Assembly: GCA_036489565.1 (NCBI GenBank)
Contig: DASXFN010000034.1
Span: forward strand, 1-64,000
Length of the DNA: 64,000 nt
From: JAICKN01 sp036489565
GTDB lineage: Bacteria; Acidobacteriota; Terriglobia; Terriglobales; Acidobacteriaceae
Direction of reading: 5' to 3'
This document shows, one piece after another, positions 17,301 through 26,342 of the stretch. Below the pieces are notes generated by a model. That model was not told the DNA's origin, did not search any database, and saw only the letters and a program-made list of their open reading frames with translations. The first letter of the stretch is position 1, and each line of letters opens with the position of its first letter. The translations under genes and the position numbers were made by a program.

Positions 17301-18158
17301 ATGCGCACTGTGATTACATGGCTTCTATGTTCTCTCGCGGCGGCAATGCCTGCCGCCGCAGCGGAACTGCACGCGCCCAAAGACATCGCCGCGGGAACGG
17401 ATTTCGCCATTACCGTGAATGGCGACAGCCACGGCACGTTCTACCTTATCGGCCCGGCCACGGCTGAAAAACGCAGCGTGGAAAATGGAAGTGAAATTTC
17501 CGTTCCCGGCACGGACACAGAAAAAGCCGGTAATTATCAGGCGATTCTGTGCTCTGACGAATGCGTGTCCGCTGAGTTTTATGTTCACGCAGCAGAAGCC
17601 GACCGCTTAAGTCTCTTGGTGCATCCTTCGCGTGTTCCTGTCGCGACCACCAACGCTATTAGCGCGGTGGCCATTGCGCTCGACCGCTTTCACAATATCG
17701 TCTTCTCGCATGCGCAAGTAGATTTCAGCGTCAATTCCAGCAATGGAAGCTCGGCCTCCCATGCGCAACCCACTAATCGCGGCATCGCCTGGATCAGGCT
17801 CACCTCCGCCGCCAAGGCAAGCTCCACAAAAATCAGCGCTGCCGTTGGAGAAACCACCGAGACTCGCGTAGTCGAGCAAGTCGCATCCGAGGCCTGCAAC
17901 CTGCACATTAAATCGTATTGGGAAGCGAATCACCTGGTCGTGCAAACCGACCCAGTGCGCGATTGCAGCGGCAACAACGTTCCTGACGGAACTGTGGTGA
18001 GCTTTACAAAAACGGATAGCAGCGGCAAAACCACCGTGGACGCGCCCATTAAAAAAGGAATCGCCAAAGCAGAAATGCCGGTTGTGGGCCACGCCCGCAT
18101 CTCGGTGGCTTCCGGAGTCGTTCTCGGAAATGAACTCAACGTAGGAGGCGCGCGATGA
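17301..18158 (+). CDS. Secreted Ig-like protein of unknown function
   Basis: A 285-residue protein with a signal peptide ending near MPAAAAE. Beta-rich segments resemble invasin/Big-1-type Ig folds: VATTNAISAVAIALDRFHNI, and later NNVPDGTVVSFTKTDSSGKT with a matching GKT-(T/V)-V-x-A pattern. Two cysteines sit close together early on (CSDECVS) and two more near the end, allowing disulphides. I chose the ATG; a TTG two codons earlier overlaps the previous stop. It overlaps the following gene by four bases (ATGA). Probably an adhesive or structural partner of the operon products, without direct evidence. Confidence 0.62.
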   Translation: MRTVITWLLCSLAAAMPAAAAELHAPKDIAAGTDFAITVNGDSHGTFYLIGPATAEKRSVENGSEISVPGTDTEKAGNYQAILCSDECVSAEFYVHAAEADRLSLLVHPSRVPVATTNAISAVAIALDRFHNIVFSHAQVDFSVNSSNGSSASHAQPTNRGIAWIRLTSAAKASSTKISAAVGETTETRVVEQVASEACNLHIKSYWEANHLVVQTDPVRDCSGNNVPDGTVVSFTKTDSSGKTTVDAPIKKGIAKAEMPVVGHARISVASGVVLGNELNVGGAR

Positions 18159-18676
18159 AACGATCCCTCCACCTCCTAGTTTCGGTCGCCGTTCTGTTTG
18201 TCGTCAGCGGTTATTCCGTCGCGCAGTCTTCTCCGTCAGTAGAATTCAATGCTGCCAACGCCGGCCCACGCGCGGTGGAAGACCTCACCAGCGAGAGCGT
18301 TCCTCGCGATTATGCTTTCGCCTGGCAAAACCTGTCACAGGCGCTCTACGAAAATCGTCCCGGCTTGCTGGACGCATATTTCACCGGCTTCGCAAAAAGC
18401 AGCCTGGAGCAACGCATCAAGCAACAAGCGCAGTCCGGACTCCATGTGCGCTACACCGACCACGGCCACAAACTGAATGTCCTCTTCTATTCGCCCAATG
18501 GCGACCTCATGCAGATCGAGGACGACGCGCAGTTGGAGATGCAGATCCTCGATGGCGGCAAAGTCATCCAGAGCCAACCACTGCACGTTCGCTATATGGT
18601 TCTCATGACCCCAGGCGCCGACCGATGGATGGTTCGCGATCTTGAATCCACTCCGGCGTCAAGATCAGGGGAGTAA
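18155..18676 (+). CDS. Small secreted protein, NTF2-like
   Basis: A 173-residue protein with a clear signal peptide (LLVSVAVLFVVSGYSVAQ). The mature part (PRDYAFAWQNLSQALYENRP, then LDAYFTGFAKSSLEQRI) suggests an alpha+beta cone of the NTF2/Tim44-like type, ending RWMVRDLESTPASR. No active-site signature was seen. Its start overlaps the Ig-like gene by four bases, so the two are probably co-translated. Possibly a periplasmic accessory of the membrane protein at 14450; this rests on gene order only. Confidence 0.62.
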   Translation: MKRSLHLLVSVAVLFVVSGYSVAQSSPSVEFNAANAGPRAVEDLTSESVPRDYAFAWQNLSQALYENRPGLLDAYFTGFAKSSLEQRIKQQAQSGLHVRYTDHGHKLNVLFYSPNGDLMQIEDDAQLEMQILDGGKVIQSQPLHVRYMVLMTPGADRWMVRDLESTPASRSGE

Positions 18677-18729
18677 CCCATCCATTCCGTCATCATGCGA
18701 ACACACTTTTCCGAGGGAGTTGCATCGAA

Positions 18730-19740
18730 TTGATTAGTACACGAAAAATGCGTTCCTCTCCTTCACTTCTCATCGGCCTTGTGGCCATCGCTGTGCTTAT
18801 CCCGCAAACCAGCGGATGCTATCGCAGCAGCGTGCAAACCTCGCTTAAAGCGGACGTTCAAACATTGAATAATTCGCCCAAAGTCCTGGCTGACTATCAG
18901 CCTTGGTTCGGTGATCCTCACCACATCAACGTGGGATATTCCACACAGGACCCCGCGCAACTTCGCAAGCAGATACTGCAAGCTAAAAATCTCGGCATTT
19001 ATGCCTTCGCCGTGGACTGGTACGGCACGCGACTTCCCTTTGAAGACCACAGCTATGCCCTGTTACAGCAAGTGGCCAGCGAAAACCACTTCCACGTGGC
19101 GCTCATGTATGACGAAACGGAAGAAGACAATGGCCGCGCGACTGAAGACGCTTTAGACGCAATGGAAAAAGCGTACACATCCTACATCGGCCCAACCGCG
19201 CGCTTTCGCGATGCCTACCTCACCTACCAGGGGCGGCCTGTGATTTTGATTTTCCCGAAGCGGGGGCACACCGACTGGAACCAGGTGCGCCAGGCGGTAA
19301 ACACATGGGAGAATCCTCCTATCCTGATCTATAAGGACCATCCCCCGGCGCAATACGCGCAGGCGTTTGACGGTATCTATGCCTGGATCCATCCCGGGCC
19401 CAAAGGATGGGCTGCCAATGGCAGCGAATGGGGACAGGATTATCTGGAGAATTTCTACGAAAAAATACCGGAGTTGTATCCTGGGAAAATTCTAGTCGGT
19501 GGCATCTGGCCCGGCTTCGATGATAGTAAAGCGTCCTGGAGCTTGAACCGCCATATGGACCGCCGCTGCGGAAAAACTTTCGAAGACACGCTGCATTTGT
19601 TTCGCCAATATGACAATCCCCAGCATCCCATGCCATTTGTGCTGCTCGCCACGTGGAACGATTACGAGGAGGGCACCGCGATTGAAAATGGCATCTCATA
19701 CTGCAAACAAGCGGAACCGCACTCGCCCCCGACGCAGTAA
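18730..19740 (+). CDS. GH71/GH99-like glycosidase, paralogue of the 3230 gene
   Basis: A 336-residue protein with an N-terminal hydrophobic segment ending IPQTSGC, a possible but non-canonical lipoprotein signal. The barrel domain carries QPWFGDPHHINVGYSTQDP, GIYAFAVDWYG, GFDDSKASWSLNRHMDRRCG and ATWNDYEEGTAIENG. These align motif by motif with the larger glycosidase at 3230-5053, but without its Ig and anchor tail. I use the TTG because GAGGGAG lies about 11 bases upstream; an ATG at 18748 lacks a ribosome site. It ends the five-gene run. Probably acts on alpha-linked hexose polymers in the periplasm, in keeping with the clan. Confidence 0.78.
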   Translation: MISTRKMRSSPSLLIGLVAIAVLIPQTSGCYRSSVQTSLKADVQTLNNSPKVLADYQPWFGDPHHINVGYSTQDPAQLRKQILQAKNLGIYAFAVDWYGTRLPFEDHSYALLQQVASENHFHVALMYDETEEDNGRATEDALDAMEKAYTSYIGPTARFRDAYLTYQGRPVILIFPKRGHTDWNQVRQAVNTWENPPILIYKDHPPAQYAQAFDGIYAWIHPGPKGWAANGSEWGQDYLENFYEKIPELYPGKILVGGIWPGFDDSKASWSLNRHMDRRCGKTFEDTLHLFRQYDNPQHPMPFVLLATWNDYEEGTAIENGISYCKQAEPHSPPTQ

Positions 19741-19967
19741 AACTACTTATTTATAAGTGAGTTACAGCAAGTACCGGATAGATATTCGGCTTTCCCTTCG
19801 CTACCCTACCAACGAATGATGAATATTTTTTCCAGCGCCTTTGAGCAAGCTCTTCCATCTGGCTAACAGGGCCCGATTCGGATCTCTCTCTTATTGTATT
19901 TACATTTTTGTACTATCAATATGCAGCTCTGGTCAAAGTGCTCCAGAGTGCCCCCCCGGAACTTTAA

Positions 19968-21071
19968 ATGAGAATCGCGCAAGTCTCGCCTTTATACGAA
20001 AGCGTTCCACCAAAGCTCTACGGTGGCACGGAACGCGTAGTTTCCTGGCTCACCGAAGAACTTGTGCGTCAGGGGCATGAGGTAACTCTTTTTGCCAGTG
20101 GCGACTCCTCTACATCTGCAAATCTCATTCCCATGTGCCCAGAAGCTCTTCGGCTAAGCCCAACTTGCATCGACCAAATGGCCCACCACGCGTTGAGGAT
20201 GGAGCGCGTATTCGGCTATGCCGATAATTTCGACTTGATCCATTTCCACACCGACTACCTGCAATTTCCCTTGTGCCGCCGCCACGCAGTCCCGCACGTC
20301 ACTACGCTGCATGGACGCCTTGATATTCCTGACTTGGTCCCATTGTTTGAAACCTTCAGCGATATTCCCGTCATTTCCATTTCCGATGCGCAACGGACTC
20401 CGCTCCCTTGGCTGAATTGGCAGGGCACCGTCTATCATGGCCTCGACCCGCGGGAATACCGTTTGGGAGAAGGACGCGGAAACTATCTGGCTTTCCTGGG
20501 TCGCACTTCCCCGGAGAAAGGTCTGGATAAAGCCATTGAAATTGCGAAACGGGCCGGCATGCCGCTGAAAATTGCGGCGAAAATTGACCGTGCCGACGTC
20601 AAGTACTTTGAATCGGTCATCAAACCATTGCTCAAACATCCTTTAGTCGAATTTATTGGGGAGATTGGATATCCCGAGAAAGAGAAATTCCTGGGCGATG
20701 CGGCGGCTTTGCTTTTTCCTATTTGCTGGCCTGAACCTTTTGGTTTGGTCATGACAGAAGCTATGGCTTGCGGCACGCCTGTAATCGCTTACGCTCATGG
20801 TTCGGTGCCAGAAATTTTGGACCAAGGAGTGACTGGTTATATTGTCAGCGATGTTAAGACCGCGGCGAATACAATTGAATCACTATCCAGCTTCGATCGG
20901 CGTTTGTGCCGCAAGGTTTTTGAACAACGGTTCAGCGCGGCCAGAATGGCCGATGATTATGTGGCGGTATATGAGCGGCTTGTACGAGGAGAATCCACTT
21001 CCCTCACCCTCACTCACGGAGCGTTTAATTGGCTGAAACTGGCACCCTCGCGCAGCAGCAGTACTACATAG
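19968..21071 (+). CDS. GT4 family glycosyltransferase
   Basis: A 367-residue GT-B enzyme. The N-terminal acceptor half has PLYESVPPKLYGGTERVVSW, as in many GT4 enzymes. The C-terminal half shows LAFLGRTSPEKGLDKAIEIA and the donor-binding signature PEPFGLVMTEAMACGTPVIA with the expected glutamate pair. It overlaps the following debranching-enzyme gene by 43 bases in a different frame, so the pair is translationally linked; together they suggest synthesis and trimming of an alpha-glucan or related storage or surface glycan. The 227-bp leader contains the short palindrome ACTTAT-TT-ATAAGT (19745-19758). Confidence 0.88.
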   Translation: MRIAQVSPLYESVPPKLYGGTERVVSWLTEELVRQGHEVTLFASGDSSTSANLIPMCPEALRLSPTCIDQMAHHALRMERVFGYADNFDLIHFHTDYLQFPLCRRHAVPHVTTLHGRLDIPDLVPLFETFSDIPVISISDAQRTPLPWLNWQGTVYHGLDPREYRLGEGRGNYLAFLGRTSPEKGLDKAIEIAKRAGMPLKIAAKIDRADVKYFESVIKPLLKHPLVEFIGEIGYPEKEKFLGDAAALLFPICWPEPFGLVMTEAMACGTPVIAYAHGSVPEILDQGVTGYIVSDVKTAANTIESLSSFDRRLCRKVFEQRFSAARMADDYVAVYERLVRGESTSLTLTHGAFNWLKLAPSRSSSTT

Positions 21072-23203
21072 CCGCACGGTCTTCTCCTGCCGATGACCGT
21101 CCTCGTGTATTAAAGTACGGAAAGTTATTCGCCGTTTTTGACCACTACGGCGACATTGGCACTGGAAAGTCGAGCGATAAAGGGCTTTTTTATCACGGAA
21201 CGCGCTTTCTCTCGCGGCTGACTTTCAAGATGTGGAATGCGCGCCCGCTCCTGCTCAGTTCCACGGTAAAGACCGACAATTCCCTTTTTACCGCCGATCT
21301 CTCCAACGCTGACGTCTCTCGCGAGGACCACGTCGAAATTCATCGCGGCACGTTGCACGTTTTGCGCTCCCGCTTTTTGTATGACGCTGCATGTTTCGAG
21401 AAGTTTGATATTTCCAACTTTGGCGCTTCGCCCATCAAAATCCCATTGACCCTGGAATTCGCTGCGGATTTCGCAGATATTTTCGAAGTCCGAGGCATGC
21501 GCCGTGAACAAAGAGGCCGCCAATTTCCTCCGCAAATACGCGACGGAAACATTCTGCTCCGCTACGAAGGCCTTGATGGTGTGCTGCGTGAAACTTCCAT
21601 TGAGTTTGAACCAAACACCATGGATGTTCAGGAACATGCCGAAGGAGCAAGGCTTCATTTCGAAAAGAACTTGGATGCAGGAGAAAAAACCGAATTGCTG
21701 CTGCGCATCCGTTGCGATCCCTCCAGCAACCCGCGCGCGCTGCACTACGATCAGGCGTTGAAATCGGTGAAGCACGAATTGGATCGCGCCGAAGAAATGA
21801 TCCCGGTGATCACCAGCCCCAACTCGCGCTTTACCGATTGGATGAAGCGCTCCAGCGCCGACGTGCACATGATGATTGCCGGCAACCCTGAGGAGCACTA
21901 TCCATACGCAGGCGTTCCCTGGTTCAGCACGGTCTTTGGACGCGACGGGATTGTCACCGCCCTGGAAATGTTATGGGCCAGTCCCTGGATCGCAAAAGGC
22001 GTTCTGCAATTTCTCGCGGAGACGCAGGCCACCGAACTGCATCCGGAGATTGAGGCCGAGCCGGGAAAAATTCTTCATGAAATGCGCGGTGGTGAAATGG
22101 CCGCGCTAAAGGAAGTCCCCTTCGGCAAATACTACGGCAGCGTGGATTCCACGCCACTGTTCATCATGCTGGCCGGCGCATACCTGGACCGCACCGCCGA
22201 CCTTGGATTCATGCGGCATCTATGGCCGCACGTTCATCTCGCTCTCAAGTGGATGGACGAATACGGCGACTGTGATGGCGATGGTTTTATTGAGTACGTC
22301 CAACACTCCCGCAAAGGCCTGGTGCAACAGGGATGGAAGGACTCGAATGATTCCGTTTTTCATGCCGACGGCACTCTTGCAAAAGCTCCCATCGCTTTGT
22401 GCGAAGTACAAGGTTATGCATACGCGGCCAAAATCGCCGCCGCCCGCATATCTCATGGATTAGGAGATCACGAAACCTCGCGCCGGCTTCACATGGAGGC
22501 AGAAAACCTGCAAGTCCGTTTTAATGAAACATTCTGGTGCGACGATCTTTCCCTATATGCTCTGGCCCTCGATGGCGACAAAGCGCCTTGCCGCGTACGC
22601 ACATCCAATGCCGGACAATGCCTCTATACCCGCATTGCTCCTCCTGCGATTGCCGCCCGCGTGGCTCGCCAGATGTTGGATCCAGATTTATTTAACGGCT
22701 GGGGAATCCGCACCGTCGCCGCTGGAGAGTCGCGCTACAATCCACTCTCTTATCACAACGGTTCAGTCTGGCCGCATGACAATGCCTTGATCGCCAGCGG
22801 GATGGCGAGCTACGGATTCAAAGAACTAGCGGGTCGAATACTATTGGCGCTGCTAGACGTCAGCGCCACTGTGGACCTGCGAAGATTGCCGGAGCTTTTT
22901 TGCGGGCTCGAGCGTCGCCACGGGGAAGGCCCCACGCTTTATCCAGTTGCCTGCTCTCCTCAAACCTGGGCAGGCGCAGCGAGTTTTCTGCTCGTGCAGG
23001 CCTGCCTCGGAATTTCCGTGCATGACGGCGAAAAGAAAATCATCCTTGACCAGCCTTATTTACCAGAAGGAATTCCGCAGCTTCTTATTAAAGACCTTCG
23101 CAGCGGTGACGCCTCCGTGGATCTCCAACTGGAAAAAAGCCAGGACTCCGTTTCTCTCCGCGTGTTGTGCCAGCGCGGGAAAGTGGAAATCGTCATGAAG
23201 TGA
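21029..23203 (+). CDS. Glycogen-debranching-type enzyme (amylo-alpha-1,6-glucosidase family)
   Basis: A 724-residue protein. Residues about 25-215 match the N-terminal bis-type domain of debranching enzymes (KYGKLFAVFDHYGDIG, GLFYHGTRFLSRLTF). The (alpha/alpha)6 barrel follows, with GVPWFSTVFGRDGIVTALEM, HNGSVWPHDNALIA and YPVACSPQTWAGAA, including the Asp/Glu-rich positions used for catalysis in this group. The TTG start has GGAG seven bases upstream, and no in-frame ATG occurs before the domain. It overlaps the GT4 gene by 43 bases. Expected to hydrolyse alpha-1,6 branches in the cytoplasm; no signal peptide is present. Confidence 0.88.
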   Translation: MAETGTLAQQQYYIAARSSPADDRPRVLKYGKLFAVFDHYGDIGTGKSSDKGLFYHGTRFLSRLTFKMWNARPLLLSSTVKTDNSLFTADLSNADVSREDHVEIHRGTLHVLRSRFLYDAACFEKFDISNFGASPIKIPLTLEFAADFADIFEVRGMRREQRGRQFPPQIRDGNILLRYEGLDGVLRETSIEFEPNTMDVQEHAEGARLHFEKNLDAGEKTELLLRIRCDPSSNPRALHYDQALKSVKHELDRAEEMIPVITSPNSRFTDWMKRSSADVHMMIAGNPEEHYPYAGVPWFSTVFGRDGIVTALEMLWASPWIAKGVLQFLAETQATELHPEIEAEPGKILHEMRGGEMAALKEVPFGKYYGSVDSTPLFIMLAGAYLDRTADLGFMRHLWPHVHLALKWMDEYGDCDGDGFIEYVQHSRKGLVQQGWKDSNDSVFHADGTLAKAPIALCEVQGYAYAAKIAAARISHGLGDHETSRRLHMEAENLQVRFNETFWCDDLSLYALALDGDKAPCRVRTSNAGQCLYTRIAPPAIAARVARQMLDPDLFNGWGIRTVAAGESRYNPLSYHNGSVWPHDNALIASGMASYGFKELAGRILLALLDVSATVDLRRLPELFCGLERRHGEGPTLYPVACSPQTWAGAASFLLVQACLGISVHDGEKKIILDQPYLPEGIPQLLIKDLRSGDASVDLQLEKSQDSVSLRVLCQRGKVEIVMK

Positions 23204-23384
23204 GGTCCTCCCACTTGATGCTTCCCAAGGTTGGACGCCGCGCCTACCAGCGCTTATCCCCTTCCGTAAGGCATGTCCCCGCCTCATTTACAGACAACAC
23301 AGGATGGAAGACTACTGGGTACTCCGGATAGGATTACTGCGGCATGATAAGGATTACATTTACTCCTGCAAAACGAGGCTCTCT

Positions 23385-24140
23385 ATGAAATGCAGCGCAA
23401 AGAAATTGTCGAAGTATGTACTACTCTCCCTAACGTCAGTTCTGCTCGTGTTCAGCACCATGGCATGGGCACAGAATGATGATCAATCTGACATTGCAAA
23501 GCGCCTGGACACTTCCGCCACCGTTCTAACGCAAATCATGGGAACGCCGGACAAAGGGATTCCGAACAATGTTCTTGACTCCGCCGAATGTGTCGCGGTC
23601 GTCCCATCCCTGGTAAAAATTGCTGTTGGCTTTGGTGGAAGCCATGGCAAAGGCGTGGCCACTTGCCGCACCGCGCATGGCTGGAGCGCTCCCGCTCCTA
23701 TCACCATCACCGGCGGAAGCTGGGGTCTTCAACTCGGCGGACAAGCAACCGACCTGGTAATGCTTGTCATGAACGATAAAGGCATGGCTGATCTGCTTTC
23801 CAGTAAGTTCAAGCTTGGCGCTCGCGCATCTGCTGCAGCTGGTCCCGTTGGACGCTCCGCCGCCGCCGACACCGATTGGAAGATGAAAGCCGAAGTTCTC
23901 AGCTACTCCCGTTCGCGCGGCGCATTTGCTGGCGTTGACCTGAACGGATCATCCATCACGCAGGACAAGGACGCCACCCGCCTTCTCTATGGCAAGATGG
24001 TGCCTTTCGCCGACTTGTTGAAGGGAAAAGTAGCGCCGCCGCAATCCGCAGAGAGTTTCCTGGGAACAGTACGTAAGTTTTCCGCTGAAGCAAAACAGTC
24101 AGGGTCAATCAACACTCCTGCGCCAAATAACGGACAATAA
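23385..24140 (+). CDS. Secreted SYLF/Ysc84-domain lipid-binding protein
   Basis: A 251-residue protein. I start at the ATG before KCSAKK, which has GAGG about seven bases upstream and is followed by a signal peptide (YVLLSLTSVLLVFSTMAWAQ). The SYLF domain is evident: IPNNVLDSAECVAVVPSLVK, VGFGGSHGKGVATCRTAHGW, then GGSWGLQLGGQATDLVMLVM and the closing YSRSRGAFAGVDLNGSSI. Family members bind phospholipids or associate with membranes. It stands alone and is followed by a strong hairpin terminator, so it is probably monocistronic. Confidence 0.88.
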   Translation: MKCSAKKLSKYVLLSLTSVLLVFSTMAWAQNDDQSDIAKRLDTSATVLTQIMGTPDKGIPNNVLDSAECVAVVPSLVKIAVGFGGSHGKGVATCRTAHGWSAPAPITITGGSWGLQLGGQATDLVMLVMNDKGMADLLSSKFKLGARASAAAGPVGRSAAADTDWKMKAEVLSYSRSRGAFAGVDLNGSSITQDKDATRLLYGKMVPFADLLKGKVAPPQSAESFLGTVRKFSAEAKQSGSINTPAPNNGQ

Positions 24141-24165
24141 CCTTACCCTCATTGCGAATGTCAGA

Positions 24166-24196
24166 AGCCAGTTTCCTAAAGAAACTGGCTTTTACT
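24166..24196 (+). terminator. Rho-independent terminator after the SYLF gene
   Basis: Perfect 10-bp stem AGCCAGTTTC / GAAACTGGCT around the loop CTAAA, followed by TTTACTTT. It lies 25 bases after the SYLF stop codon. Confidence 0.85.
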
Positions 24197-24287
24197 TTGG
24201 CCTGATCTAACTGGCGAGATTTACCAGGTATCGCCCCCGGGAATCTGCACGACAACCGCAACATAAAAAAGGACATCGAAGCACGGC

Positions 24288-25112
24288 ATGTCGGAGCAGC
24301 ACAATTCGCCGGAAAGCTCTTCGGTCACCTTCTCCGAACCGCAACTCTTGACTCCGCCGCAGGAAGCCTTATATCGCGAGGTTTTGCAGGTTGTGGAAGG
24401 GCGCGGAATCCCTTATGCGGTATCGGGCGCCTTTGCGCTGCGCGAATACACCGGCATCTCCCGCATGACGAAAGATCTGGATTTGTTTCTCACTGCGGAG
24501 GATTCTTCCCGTGCGCTCGATTATCTGCGCAAGCAAGGGTTCCAATGCGAAGTGTGTGATCCGGTCTGGCTCGCCAAGGCCCACCGCGAGGGATATTTCG
24601 TGGACCTCATCACCGGCATGAGCAACGCTGTTCTGGTGGTCGAACCTTCCTGGATCGAGCGCGCCCGCCCCGCCACTATTGTTGGAATAAAAACTCGCGT
24701 GCTCGCCCCGGAAGAATTACTAGCTTCAAAACTCTTTGTCACCCGCCGCGAACGCTTCGACGGCGCGGACATCGCGCACGTGATTTATGGCACGCGCGGG
24801 CAAATCCAATGGGAGCGAGTGCTGGCATTGGTGGGCGAGCACTGGGAGATGTTGCTGTGGGCGCTGCTCTTCTTCCGTTACGCGTACCCAGCGCAAACCA
24901 ATTATGTTCCTGCCGCGCTGTGGCAGGATTTGCTCGGCCGCCTCTCATCCGACCTTGCGAAAGACCAGCCCCACGCGGCTTTTCGAGGAAGTCTGGTGGA
25001 CGACAACATGTTCGCCATTGATCTCAAAGAGTGGGGCCTGGAAAACATTCTGGAAGACTATCGCACCAGACGCATGGCTCGTATTAAAAAGCCCAGGAAG
25101 CAGCGCGCATGA
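24288..25112 (+). CDS. Nucleotidyltransferase-fold protein
   Basis: A 274-residue protein with the Pol-beta-type nucleotidyltransferase pattern: PYAVSGAFALREYTGISRMT followed by KDLDLFL, giving the G-(S/G) helix and D-x-D metal pair, and later YFVDLITG with a third acidic residue. The C-terminal half is helical. The pattern resembles AbiEii/MNT-like enzymes, but no HEPN or AbiEi-like partner lies beside it. It is followed at 18 bp by a phosphoesterase gene on the same strand. Substrate unknown. Confidence 0.7.
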   Translation: MSEQHNSPESSSVTFSEPQLLTPPQEALYREVLQVVEGRGIPYAVSGAFALREYTGISRMTKDLDLFLTAEDSSRALDYLRKQGFQCEVCDPVWLAKAHREGYFVDLITGMSNAVLVVEPSWIERARPATIVGIKTRVLAPEELLASKLFVTRRERFDGADIAHVIYGTRGQIQWERVLALVGEHWEMLLWALLFFRYAYPAQTNYVPAALWQDLLGRLSSDLAKDQPHAAFRGSLVDDNMFAIDLKEWGLENILEDYRTRRMARIKKPRKQRA

Positions 25113-25130
25113 ACGCGCCCATGGATTGAA

Positions 25131-25838
25131 TTGAGAATTGCCGCCACCGCCGATCTTCACTTCTCGCCCCAGCGTCAAATGATGCTGCGCGAACAACTGA
25201 GCCGCGTCCGCGACGAAGCCGACGTTTTGGTCCTCGCCGGCGATCTTACAAACTACGGGCAGCCGCAAGAGATGGAATCCCTGCTGAACACCATCGTGCG
25301 CATCCGCGTGCCCACGATTGCGATTCTCGGAAATCACGACTACGAAAGTGGCCAGGAGCAGGAATTAATGCGCATGATGACCGCCGAGGGTCTCAAGGTG
25401 CTTGACGGCAGCGCCTACGAACGTGATGGCGTGGGCTTTGCCGGCACCAAAGGTTTCGTCGGCGGCTTTGGGCGAGGCGTGCTGACAGCATTCGGAGAGC
25501 CTGAGGTCAAAACCTTTGTTCGCGCTTCCATTGATGAAGCATTAAAGCTGGAGCGCGCCATGTCGCAATTGCGCACCCCAAAACGTGTTGTGGTCTTGCA
25601 CTATGCTCCAATCGCCGCAACCGTGCAGGGCGAAGCGCCTGAGATTTTTCCGTTTCTCGGCACATCGCGTTTAGCGGAGGTCATTGACCGTCACGGCGCC
25701 GATTTCGTCATCCACGGCCACGCGCACAATGGCTTTCCTGACGGCGCGACCACCGCCGGAGTCCCTGTCCACAACGTAGCCATCACTCTGCTTCAATCGC
25801 AAAAACCTCCCATGGCCTATCGTATTTTTGATGTCTAG
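25131..25838 (+). CDS. Calcineurin-like metallophosphoesterase
   Basis: A 235-residue protein containing the ordered metal-binding motifs of the family: ADLHFSP, LAGDLTNYG, ILGNHDYE, VVLHYAP and VIHGHAHNG. These coordinate two metal ions and hydrolyse phosphoesters. The start is a TTG directly before RIAATADLHF; no in-frame ATG or GTG precedes the first motif, and the usual family N-terminus begins exactly here. It follows the nucleotidyltransferase gene closely and may be co-transcribed. Substrate not predictable from sequence. Confidence 0.86.
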   Translation: MRIAATADLHFSPQRQMMLREQLSRVRDEADVLVLAGDLTNYGQPQEMESLLNTIVRIRVPTIAILGNHDYESGQEQELMRMMTAEGLKVLDGSAYERDGVGFAGTKGFVGGFGRGVLTAFGEPEVKTFVRASIDEALKLERAMSQLRTPKRVVVLHYAPIAATVQGEAPEIFPFLGTSRLAEVIDRHGADFVIHGHAHNGFPDGATTAGVPVHNVAITLLQSQKPPMAYRIFDV

Positions 25839-26133
25839 AAGCAATCTCATAAATCAGCTTTTAAGTAGAGGCACGGTTAGGTTTGGAAGGGCATGGCTTC
25901 AGCCGCTGAGGGAACACGCAGTTGAGATCGTTGTTGTGAGATTGCCTCTAACTACAGCTTATTTGACCGAATTGTCTCCAATTTCTTCTGCAACGCGCCA
26001 GCAGTACACAACTATCCCATAAACGGTACAGCGTAGACCCGATGGAAAATTTACGAGAAAAGATTCAAAGTGCTTAAGTGTCAGAAATGATCTTGAAAAT
26101 AAATATCGTACGCATCTCCCATGGAGGAAACGC

Positions 26134-26286
26134 ATGTACACAATTCTGATTGTGGTACTGGTTTTGCTTTTGATTGGCGCTCTGCCGTCATGGCCTTATA
26201 GCACCGGCTGGGGATACTATCCCAGCGGCGGCCTTGGCCTGATCGTCGTGATTCTGCTTGTCTTGGTTTTGGCCGGCAGAGTTTAA
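26134..26286 (+). CDS. DUF3309-family small membrane protein
   Basis: A 50-residue protein with hydrophobic segments at both ends (YTILIVVLVLLLIGALP and LGLIVVILLVLVLAG) flanking the Trp/Tyr/Gly-rich centre WPYSTGWGYYPSGG. This is the standard layout and length of DUF3309 proteins. The ATG has a good ribosome site (GGAGG, about six bases upstream). Family function is unknown; members are small membrane peptides often found alone. A 295-bp gene-free stretch precedes it. Confidence 0.85.
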   Translation: MYTILIVVLVLLLIGALPSWPYSTGWGYYPSGGLGLIVVILLVLVLAGRV

Positions 26287-26311
26287 CGCCATTTCAATAG
26301 CAATAAAATTC

Positions 26312-26342
26312 TGGGCTGCTCATTTATATTGTGAGCAGCCCA
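26312..26342 (+). promoter_or_regulatory. Perfect 11-bp hairpin immediately upstream of the murB ATG
   Basis: TGGGCTGCTCA (26312-26322) and TGAGCAGCCCA (26332-26342) form a perfect stem with a nine-base loop. It ends directly at the murB ATG and has no following T-run, so it is a weak terminator for the DUF3309 gene; it could instead control murB translation. Confidence 0.5.

Noticed and set aside
25828..26022. Open frame after the phosphoesterase gene
   Set aside because: It overlaps the phosphoesterase end, has no ribosome site and no recognisable features.
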